Below are positions 1 to 5,876 of a stretch of DNA of 6,714 nt, in pieces. The notes under the pieces were generated by a model, which did not search any database, was not told where the DNA came from, and saw only the letters and a program-made list of their open reading frames with translations. Numbering within the stretch: the stretch's first letter is position 1; every line of letters starts with the position of its first letter. This stretch comes from Piscirickettsiaceae bacterium (GTDB lineage: Bacteria; Pseudomonadota; Gammaproteobacteria; Nitrosococcales; Methylophagaceae). The position numbers and the translations under genes are program-made. Where the stretch lies: assembly GCA_018646825.1 (NCBI GenBank), contig JABGUA010000152.1:1-6714 (forward strand), in the 5' to 3' direction.

Positions 1-2
1 GA

Positions 3-101
3 GACTTTGCTACTGAAGGCGAATTAGAAATTGCTGCTAGAATCAATGCTCAAGCTGGCTACACAATGCCTGAGAACCACGATTCTTACAGTACGCTCTA
101 A
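3..101 (+). CDS. 3' end of an unrecognised protein-coding gene
   Basis: An open frame enters from the left edge and ends at a TAA stop at 99-101, giving 32 C-terminal residues that finish in the sequence HDSYSTL. The tail is hydrophilic, with no membrane segment and no motif I can place. It begins as an alpha-helix-like stretch (EGELEIAARINAQAG). The other two plus frames contain stops within the first 30 bases, and a strong hairpin begins 10 nt after the TAA, which supports a real gene end. The gene converges on the LPS operon, so it is probably a separate transcription unit and need not relate to LPS. I do not recognise the family. Confidence 0.6.
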   Translation, partial: DFATEGELEIAARINAQAGYTMPENHDSYSTL

Positions 102-111
102 ACGAACTGCT

Positions 112-149
112 CTAAACTAGCCTGGGAGGTTAGTCCTGGGCTGGTTTAG
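112..149. terminator. Strong hairpin between convergent genes, likely bidirectional terminator
   Basis: The arms 112-126 and 135-149 can form a 15-bp stem that includes several G-T wobbles, closed by an 8-nt loop (127-134). The hairpin starts 10 nt after the stop of the left-hand gene and lies 4 nt beyond the yrbL stop at 154. Neither flank has a continuous T tract. The plus side is T/A-rich (ggttctaatctaataattta) and the minus side is weaker (agagcagttcgttt). Because it sits between two converging genes, it probably serves both as a terminator or transcript-end stabiliser. The pairing is seen in the sequence; the termination function is inferred. Confidence 0.6.
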
Positions 150-153
150 GGTT

Positions 154-777
154 CTAATCTAATAATTTATTGACTAATTGCGTTTGCAAAAGGCTATTCT
201 CTGAATAGTCTTTTTGCAGTAATGCAATAAACTTATTCCATTTCCGCGTCATTTTTATTTTACCAAAAGTACGGCAATGACTGGCTAAAGGTATCGCATC
301 AGAGTTACCGATGTTATCAATAATAACCGCCACACCAGATCGCTCATCTTGCCTTTGATAAATAATATTTTTCGGCTTAATTGACATGGTGATGATATTT
401 TGACTGAATAAATAGGTTTTTAAAGCTTGTAATGATGTTAACAACCCTATCAGGTTTTTCTCCGTCAATTCAGCTGATTCAAAATAATACTCAAATGTTT
501 TTCCTACTTCACCATCAGCATCTCGAATTAAATCAAAGACTGCCCCCGGGCCCATAGAGGTTGATTCAACGCCATAAAACTGCGGTAACATCTCCCACGT
601 AATCTGGCGTTTTTGTAAGAATTTATAGTAAGCCTGTTCACGACGCGTTTCTTCTTCACCACGTAACACAACGACTTTAATACAGCGATTAGGATTGTCC
701 GGATGAACATAACATTCCCGATGTAGGCCTTTGCCAATCATCGTTTCTGGTTTGAGCTCAATCATCTCCATAACCAT
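154..777 (-). CDS. yrbL: YrbL family protein (PhoP-regulated, kinase-like fold)
   Basis: This 207-residue protein matches the YrbL family (Pfam YrbL-PhoP_reg) over its whole length. Family-typical segments are GKGLHRECYVHP (15-26), RCIKVV (31-36), NIITMSIKPKNI (127-138) and IIDNIGNSDAIPLA (152-165). The family has a kinase-like layout: K34 fits the ATP-binding lysine, E47 the helix-C glutamate, and K134/N137 and D154 the catalytic-loop and DFG positions. The HRD aspartate is replaced by serine (S132), as I recall for E. coli YrbL too, so catalysis is uncertain. In enteric bacteria yrbL is known as a PhoP-regulated gene; its biochemical role is not established. It is the last gene of the LPS operon and overlaps the galE stop, which suggests translational coupling. 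The start is ambiguous: ATG codons lie at 777, 771 and 765. The one at 765 aligns exactly with the remembered E. coli N-terminus and gives 203 residues. None has a convincing Shine-Dalgarno site. Confidence 0.88.
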   Translation of the reverse strand: MVMEMIELKPETMIGKGLHRECYVHPDNPNRCIKVVVLRGEEETRREQAYYKFLQKRQITWEMLPQFYGVESTSMGPGAVFDLIRDADGEVGKTFEYYFESAELTEKNLIGLLTSLQALKTYLFSQNIITMSIKPKNIIYQRQDERSGVAVIIDNIGNSDAIPLASHCRTFGKIKMTRKWNKFIALLQKDYSENSLLQTQLVNKLLD

Positions 778-1789
778 TCGGGTTCATCGTTTGCCATCGC
801 CAAGCATCTTTCATCATCTCTCCCAAAGATTTCTCTGCCTGCCAATTTAATTCCTGATTTGCTAACGATGCTTCAGCATAGCATTCAGCAATATCTCCTG
901 GCCTTCTCTCTACCACTTCATAGGCAATTTGATGTCCACAAGCCTTTTCAAATGCAGATATAGCTTCTAATACACTATAACCTTGACCTGTTCCTAAATT
1001 ATAAACTTTACAAAGGCCTTTATTATCTAATAAAGGTTCCATTGCTTGTAATGCTTTGACATGACCTTTTGCCAGATCAACGACGTGAATATAGTCCCTC
1101 ACCCCTGTCCCATCTGGCGTAGCATAATCCCCACCGAATACTGATACTTTTTCTCTCTTTCCAATAGCAACTTGAGACACGTAGGGTAAGAGATTGTTTG
1201 GAATACCATTAGGATCTTCACCTATCAGACCACTTTCATGTGCACCTGCAGGGTTAAAATAACGTAGCAAGACAACGTTAAACGAAGTCGCGGCTGTAAT
1301 ATCTTTTAATATTTCTTCAATCATTAACTTTGTCCGACCATAAGGGTTGGTTGCTGTTAATGGGAAATTCTCATCGATCGGTACGGTAGCAGGGTCGCCA
1401 TAAACTGTCGCCGATGAACTAAATACCAGATCTGTTACCTGATATTTTTGCATTATTTCAAATAAAACTAAGCTGGCATTGATGTTATTTTGATAATAAA
1501 CCAATGGTTGTTCACATGATTCCCCTACCGCCTTTAAGCCGGCCAAATGAATTACCGCATCAATTTTATGGTCAGTGAAAACACCCTCTAGTGCGACTTG
1601 GTCTCTCAGATCTATTTGATAAAAATCAAATTGTTCCCCAGAAATTTGTTCTACTCTTTCCAGTGATTTTTTATCACTATTTGATAAATTATCTGCCACG
1701 ACAATAGTGAAGCCTGCATCGAGTAATTCTATACATATATGGCTACCGATATAGCCTGCTCCACCTGCTACTAAAACCGTTTTACTCAT
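758..1789 (-). CDS. galE: UDP-glucose 4-epimerase GalE
   Basis: GalE interconverts UDP-glucose and UDP-galactose in the cytoplasm with tightly bound NAD, supplying galactose donors for LPS core, O-antigen or capsule. The 343-residue length matches the family (about 338). It is an extended short-chain dehydrogenase. The NAD-binding Rossmann motif GGAGYIGSH is at 9-17, followed by the NAD-site segment HLAGLKAVGES (81-91), the catalytic serine region SSSATVYGD (124-132) and the catalytic YxxxK pair Y150/K154. Substrate-side GalE signatures follow: RYFNPAGAH (176-184), DGTGVRDYIHV (226-236), VYNLGTG (262-268) and RRPGD (295-299). The ATG lies inside an ATGA overlap with the waaG stop. An AGGGA ribosome binding site 5 nt upstream lies within the last waaG codons, so translation is probably coupled. 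Some relatives also act on UDP-GlcNAc; the sequence alone does not settle this. Its location in a core operon argues for an LPS role over the Leloir pathway, as no galK or galT is present here. Confidence 0.96.
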   Translation of the reverse strand: MSKTVLVAGGAGYIGSHICIELLDAGFTIVVADNLSNSDKKSLERVEQISGEQFDFYQIDLRDQVALEGVFTDHKIDAVIHLAGLKAVGESCEQPLVYYQNNINASLVLFEIMQKYQVTDLVFSSSATVYGDPATVPIDENFPLTATNPYGRTKLMIEEILKDITAATSFNVVLLRYFNPAGAHESGLIGEDPNGIPNNLLPYVSQVAIGKREKVSVFGGDYATPDGTGVRDYIHVVDLAKGHVKALQAMEPLLDNKGLCKVYNLGTGQGYSVLEAISAFEKACGHQIAYEVVERRPGDIAECYAEASLANQELNWQAEKSLGEMMKDAWRWQTMNPNGYGDD

Positions 1790-2943
1790 TTTTTTCCCTG
1801 CTTGTCATAATCTAATGGTCTTTCCTTTACCATTGTCTCAATAATCGCTGCCACTTTCTGAGGCATACTATACAAATCTTCGGTTTCGGCATAATCCAAT
1901 GCTTTGTCAGACCATTGCTGTAATTTAGTCTTATCGAGCATACTCGCTAATTGCAAATTAAATGCCTTTTGGTCAAACGGTTCTAGTGATACTAAGCCTG
2001 CCTCAGATTTTATAATATGGCCAGCATAACCACATGCACCAGACACAAAAGCAGGTAAACCAGCGACTAAAGCTTCCAAAATAACAGTACCAGTATTTTC
2101 TTTTCTTGCTGGGTGTAGAAACAAGTCCGTCCCGAGCAGGAACTCTGGCACATCACTACGTCCACCAAAAAATGTCACGTTTTCACCGACACCTAATTGT
2201 TTTGCTTGATTTTCGAAAACGGGAATTGTGTCTTCTCCTAAAACAAACAACTTCGTTTTTTTACGTAATGCCGGCGATAAAGCGGCTAAACCTAAAATAA
2301 CGCGATCGACACCTTTTCGTTTGAAACCGCTACCTACCATCAACATTACAATATCATCATCTTCAAGTTGAAATTGCGTTCTAAACTGGCTTCTCCCGCT
2401 TTGCCAGTCGTCACTACGTTTTCGGTTAGGATCAATGCCTGGTGGTAGCATGACAAGTCGATGTTCGGGTGTTTTGTAATGTTGTTTAAATTTATCTCTT
2501 TCTATATCCGAGATCATTAAACCAATCGTTTTACTCTCAGACCCAAAGACCGCATGTTCATTTTTACAATAAAACTTTACTCGGCCACTAAACTGCATCA
2601 CTGGATAATTTGATTGTTTTTTTACCTTGTCGATATAGCATGGATCAGCGGCGTAATAGAGATCAAGGCCTGGCATTTTATTGAACCCAATAACCAAGTC
2701 ATAACTTCCTTTAGCTAATTTGGGCTTGATTTGCTCAATGTAATTGGCAACTTTACTGTGATTTGTCAGGCCTTTAGGCTTGATCACTTCGACATTAAAC
2801 CCCTCAGGTATTTCACCTTCACACTGCATCACGAACACGTCAACCTGTGCTCCCTTGGCATAACATAAACTTAAAATACGAACACAATCTCGTGCTAAGC
2901 CACCGAATGGAAATAACTTATATAAACACACTGCTAATTTCAT
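1786..2943 (-). CDS. waaG: LPS core glucosyltransferase I WaaG (RfaG), GT4 family
   Basis: WaaG transfers glucose from UDP-glucose to heptose II of the inner core at the cytoplasmic face of the inner membrane, starting the outer core. The 385-residue protein resembles remembered E. coli WaaG (about 374 aa) throughout. Conserved segments are CLYKLFPFGGLARD near the N-terminus (6-19), VGFNKMPGLD-like IGFNKMPGLD (85-94), LPPGIDP (166-172), GSGFKRKGVDR (204-214), FFGGRSDV (258-265) and CGYAGHI (314-320). The GT4 nucleotide-sugar EX7E motif is E282-E290 (ENTGTVILE). Two Rossmann-like halves, a GT-B fold, are expected. The C-terminus has a short charged extension (KERPLDYDKQGKK) whose codons also hold the galE ribosome binding site. 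The start is 14 nt after the stop of the kinase gene, with a weak AGAG at 2956-2953. The exact sugar transferred could differ (glucose, galactose or GalNAc are known among homologues). Confidence 0.93.
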   Translation of the reverse strand: MKLAVCLYKLFPFGGLARDCVRILSLCYAKGAQVDVFVMQCEGEIPEGFNVEVIKPKGLTNHSKVANYIEQIKPKLAKGSYDLVIGFNKMPGLDLYYAADPCYIDKVKKQSNYPVMQFSGRVKFYCKNEHAVFGSESKTIGLMISDIERDKFKQHYKTPEHRLVMLPPGIDPNRKRSDDWQSGRSQFRTQFQLEDDDIVMLMVGSGFKRKGVDRVILGLAALSPALRKKTKLFVLGEDTIPVFENQAKQLGVGENVTFFGGRSDVPEFLLGTDLFLHPARKENTGTVILEALVAGLPAFVSGACGYAGHIIKSEAGLVSLEPFDQKAFNLQLASMLDKTKLQQWSDKALDYAETEDLYSMPQKVAAIIETMVKERPLDYDKQGKK

Positions 2944-2957
2944 CGATACTAACTCTG

Positions 2958-5180
2958 CTATTGTTCTATAAAACTGAAGTGCTCAGCCTGGTCAGGCTTT
3001 TCCCAATTGTCCATAAACCGCTTTTTATCTTCATCGAATGCTTTCTTAAAAGTCTGGCTAGAATGATGTGAGCCATTCATCGCGTCTAAATCGATCAATG
3101 ATATATTGCCTTGCGCGCTAACTAAGACATTACTCGCCTTCAAATCTCCGTGACTTATCTGCTCGTGCTCCAAAGTCATAAAAATTGTTTTAAGCTGCTC
3201 CAGCTCTTGTTCTGTTGGCTCACGTTCAGCATAGGCAGCAGATAACTCATCCGCTTCCATATATTCTGTAATAAAGTAAGCACGGTGACGAAGTCCGAAC
3301 TGTCTTTGCTCAATAAAACCTAATGGTTTTGCGGTAGGCACGCCTAAGAACTCTAATAAATTGGCATTTAACCATGATACTGCCGCTCGACTTGGACGTA
3401 AGCAGCGACGCAAGAAATGTCCGGTACTTTTCATATTATATCGCTTGATAACAATCTGCTTGCCAGCGACTTCTACTTTAACTACGGTAGCAGAATTACC
3501 TTCCTTCAACGGTTCACCATCAGCCATCAATTGTTCAATATTATCGACGAATTCTACTGTTTCACCATTTAAGAAGTCACGACGGAAAGCACTTTGTTGT
3601 GTCGGACTTGATTGATAGCACGTCATCGTACAATTTCTAAATTGCTTTTTCAGGTAATTACGCTTTCTTCGTTGCCATGCCTTTTTACAATATTTAGCAA
3701 AAAATAGCTTCTCTGAGTCATTATAGACACTGCGTCGCTGACCATAATATTGTTCGATATAAGGTGTTAATGTTGCTTGTTCTTCAGGGCTAAACTCCGA
3801 CACTAAATGCGCCAAGTTTTGTAAACTCTTTTTCGGACCCAAACCTTGCCCAACTTCTTGTTGCTTTATCGACCCCAGATCAATTAAATAAAGTTCGCCA
3901 TCAGCCAATAAGAAGTTATCTAAATGAATGTCACTTTGATAGGCACCGTGGATGTGTAGCTTGGCAACCATTTCAAATAATGCCGGTAATTGCGCTTGTC
4001 TTTCCTCTGGTGAGACGGATAACAATGTCCTCGCATTCTCGATATATTGATATCCGATACTCAGACAGCCTGTTTGATTACCAACAGCAAATAATAACTC
4101 TGGCAGGTTAACACCTGCTCCTTTGGCTATTCTGTGACCATCGTGTTCTCTATCTATTTCACGACGGCCTTTTTGCGCCACTGAAAACAACTTAATGACG
4201 GCATGTTGCTCATCAGATTGCGCTTCCACCACCAATCGTTTTTTTGGTAATGAGCGTAGGACTCTATTGCAGGTATAGGATTGCCCTGCCATTTTGATAT
4301 TAAATGGAAGCGCCAACGCCTTGCCTTTTAAAAAGCTGCGGATCGGATTTAAACCCTCAATCACAACCGCATTATCTGCATTACGCAAGGTGTTCGCGCG
4401 CTGCCTTACTTTTTTCCAAAAGGATTGCTGTGAAGACAAAGCCTCACGTAGAGGTTTGCCCGAGTAATTTTTAATAAACCGAAAAATATCACGCTGTGTT
4501 AGTGGGACATCCATCGCTGAAAAATATAAACTGCCAATATCTTTAACTAACCAGCGTTGTTTAACTGGCTTACCTTCGCTAATTAATGCACGATGTAAAT
4601 CAATCAAAAATACTGGGGTGTCATGAGTAAATGTATTGTGCTCAGCAAAACTTTTATCCAATAAAAAATGGACTAGATAAAAATCACGGTGGTTCATGCC
4701 ATTTTCATGCATTTTTTTACTAATTGTTGCCAACTTTTCAATTAAGGCTTTTTTGCTTGCAAATGTTGGCGGTGTTTTATGCCATTGTTCACCGAGAAAC
4801 TCTAAACTCATCGTGTCTATTAAATCATCGGTAATGACAAACGATTGTTTAGCAGCCGGGTTTAGGCCTTTTTCACCATAACCCGCTAGCGTCATGGTTT
4901 CAACACCCTGTTTCTCTAGAAATTTGACTGCTTTCCATTCATTTTTTGCACTGATAATTGGCGCACGAAGTTGAAGTATATTCTTTATTATTTCTAGCCA
5001 GCCAATACCCTTATGATATTTCAGGAAATAACTTTTTTCTGCCAATTGAAAGCGTAGGGTTCTTCTACCTTCTTTGTGACGAAATATTTCGCCGTCGAGC
5101 TGCTCGACTGTCGCGAAAATGTCTCGACCACGCCATAGTTTGCCTAACTCTAATCTAAGATAGATGTCCGATAACGTCAT
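2958..5180 (-). CDS. waaP: Three-domain LPS core kinase: WaaP fused to two further WaaP/InaA-like kinase domains
   Basis: This 740-residue protein is nearly three times the length of a normal WaaP (about 265). Domain 1 (about 1-265) is a complete WaaP/RfaP, the kinase that phosphorylates core heptose I. It has LWRGRDIF (15-22), RRTLRFQL (39-46), K54 in YFLKYHKG, the NEW element (80-82), HRDFYLVHFLL (164-174, D166) and IDLHRA (193-198). Domain 2 (about 271-515) has VIKLFS (K330), SDIHLDNFLL (416-425, D417 and N422) and LIDLGS (432-437). Domain 3 (about 520-740) has a glycine-loop-like EGNSATVVKVE (560-570), IVIKRYN (K579), HGDLKASNVLV (677-687, D679 and N684) and LIDLDA (695-700). A basic stretch (499-515, KKAWQRRKRN and on) precedes domain 3. 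There are no signal peptides or membrane segments, so it is cytoplasmic or membrane-peripheral. It is first in the operon, 14 nt before waaG. No clear Shine-Dalgarno site precedes the ATG, and no alternative Met lies before residue 96. The targets of domains 2 and 3 are unknown; other core sugars are likely. Confidence 0.92.
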   Translation of the reverse strand: MTLSDIYLRLELGKLWRGRDIFATVEQLDGEIFRHKEGRRTLRFQLAEKSYFLKYHKGIGWLEIIKNILQLRAPIISAKNEWKAVKFLEKQGVETMTLAGYGEKGLNPAAKQSFVITDDLIDTMSLEFLGEQWHKTPPTFASKKALIEKLATISKKMHENGMNHRDFYLVHFLLDKSFAEHNTFTHDTPVFLIDLHRALISEGKPVKQRWLVKDIGSLYFSAMDVPLTQRDIFRFIKNYSGKPLREALSSQQSFWKKVRQRANTLRNADNAVVIEGLNPIRSFLKGKALALPFNIKMAGQSYTCNRVLRSLPKKRLVVEAQSDEQHAVIKLFSVAQKGRREIDREHDGHRIAKGAGVNLPELLFAVGNQTGCLSIGYQYIENARTLLSVSPEERQAQLPALFEMVAKLHIHGAYQSDIHLDNFLLADGELYLIDLGSIKQQEVGQGLGPKKSLQNLAHLVSEFSPEEQATLTPYIEQYYGQRRSVYNDSEKLFFAKYCKKAWQRRKRNYLKKQFRNCTMTCYQSSPTQQSAFRRDFLNGETVEFVDNIEQLMADGEPLKEGNSATVVKVEVAGKQIVIKRYNMKSTGHFLRRCLRPSRAAVSWLNANLLEFLGVPTAKPLGFIEQRQFGLRHRAYFITEYMEADELSAAYAEREPTEQELEQLKTIFMTLEHEQISHGDLKASNVLVSAQGNISLIDLDAMNGSHHSSQTFKKAFDEDKKRFMDNWEKPDQAEHFSFIEQ

Positions 5181-5212
5181 TTTTTATGGGTATGTCTCTG
5201 TTATTTTAAATT

Positions 5213-5269
5213 TTGATATCACAGGCTTGAGCGACAACATATATTATATAATCATATATTCAGCACCAA
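5213..5269. promoter_or_regulatory. Probable divergent promoter region with overlapping -10 elements
   Basis: The 123-bp gap between the divergent kinase and gmhA genes is very AT-rich in its middle. A perfect 10-bp palindrome, ATTATATAAT (5243-5252), contains a consensus TATAAT on each strand: 5247-5252 on plus and 5248-5243 on minus. On the minus strand a -35-like TTGGTG (5269-5264) lies 15 bp upstream of that TATAAT, or 17 bp from TAATAT (5246-5241). On the plus strand the best -35-like hexamers are TTGAGC (5227-5232, a short 14-bp spacer) and TTGATA (5213-5218, too far). Spacings are imperfect, so the exact promoters are uncertain. Divergent transcription must nevertheless start here unless a gene lies unseen. 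Confidence 0.45.
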
Positions 5270-5292
5270 ATAATACCATCTGACTAGTATAA

Positions 5293-5298
5293 AGAGGT
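5293..5298 (+). promoter_or_regulatory. Ribosome binding site for gmhA (supports the GTG start)
   Basis: AGAGGT lies 5 nt before the GTG at 5304, with the GAGG core 6 nt away. This good Shine-Dalgarno match at standard spacing supports GTG as the true start, because no in-frame ATG occurs before codon 13. Confidence 0.75.
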
Positions 5299-5303
5299 AA
5301 ACC

Positions 5304-5867
5304 GTGTCATTTAAAGCTACTGTTACTCGCCACAAAACGATGGTTGAGGGCCTGTTTGCCCTAGAGCCCCAAATCACTATTTTAGTTAAGCAGGTTAGCG
5401 ATGCCTTAGCAAAAGGCAATAAAGTGTTGTTTTTTGGTAATGGAGGCAGTGCCTCGGATGCACAACATCTGGCTGCAGAATTTGTTGTACGTTATAAAGA
5501 ACATCGTAAGCCTTATGCTGCTATTGCCCTAACAACCGATACCTCTATCCTGACTGCACATGGCAATGATTATGACTTTAGTACACTTTTCGACCGCCAA
5601 ATTGAAGCCTTAGCCAAACCTGGAGATGTCGCAATTGGACTCTCTACGTCAGGGAATAGCGATAATGTCATCAATGGCTTTAAAATCGCAAAAGAAATTG
5701 GCTGTTGGACATGTGCTTTTACCGGTCAATCCGGTGGGCAACTGCTCACTCAAGCTGACAGCTGTATTCAAGTACCATCTCAAGAAACGGCACGGGTACA
5801 GGAAGGCCATATCATTATCGGACATTGGCTATGTGAAGCACTCGATCTACAAATTGATGCTGTTTAA
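5304..5867 (+). CDS. gmhA: Phosphoheptose isomerase GmhA (sedoheptulose-7-phosphate isomerase)
   Basis: GmhA converts sedoheptulose 7-phosphate to D-glycero-D-manno-heptose 7-phosphate, the first step of ADP-heptose synthesis for the LPS inner core. It is a cytoplasmic tetramer in known members. The 187-residue length fits the family (about 190). A single SIS domain carries the sugar-phosphate loop GNGGSASDAQHLAAEF (45-60), LTTDTS (76-81) and STSGNSDN (114-121). H55, E59, Q156 and H164 correspond to the zinc and catalytic residues H61, E65, Q172 and H180 that I recall for E. coli GmhA. These residues favour GmhA over the related DiaA, which lacks the GGSA...H/E pattern. The gene starts with GTG, is divergent from the kinase operon, and is followed 9 nt later by an FAD oxidoreductase gene. 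The other ADP-heptose genes (hldE, gmhB, hldD) are not in the window. Confidence 0.93.
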   Translation: MSFKATVTRHKTMVEGLFALEPQITILVKQVSDALAKGNKVLFFGNGGSASDAQHLAAEFVVRYKEHRKPYAAIALTTDTSILTAHGNDYDFSTLFDRQIEALAKPGDVAIGLSTSGNSDNVINGFKIAKEIGCWTCAFTGQSGGQLLTQADSCIQVPSQETARVQEGHIIIGHWLCEALDLQIDAV

Positions 5868-5876
5868 AGTCATCGT

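Noticed and set aside
528..737. 69-residue minus-strand frame inside yrbL
   Set aside because: It overlaps the YrbL frame, which has full-length family similarity; an out-of-frame shadow.
2106..2300. 64-residue plus-strand open frame inside waaG
   Set aside because: It is antisense to a well-supported waaG, shows no recognisable protein features and no convincing ribosome binding site; a shadow frame.
2847..3071. 74-residue plus-strand frame spanning the waaG/kinase junction, with a hydrophobic stretch that looks like a membrane segment
   Set aside because: Its hydrophobic stretch arises antisense to real coding sequence at both ends; there is no supporting start signal or family resemblance.
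3361..3615. 84-residue plus-strand frame antisense to kinase domain 3
   Set aside because: The minus-strand frame encodes clear kinase motifs here; the antisense frame is incidental.
4696..5158. Two plus-strand frames (4696-4881 and 4958-5158) antisense to the WaaP domain
   Set aside because: Both lie opposite conserved WaaP motifs and have no supporting signals.
5181..5303. Possible small RNA or riboswitch in the divergent gap
   Set aside because: The gap is short and AT-rich, without a stable GC-containing stem or a terminator; promoter content explains it better.
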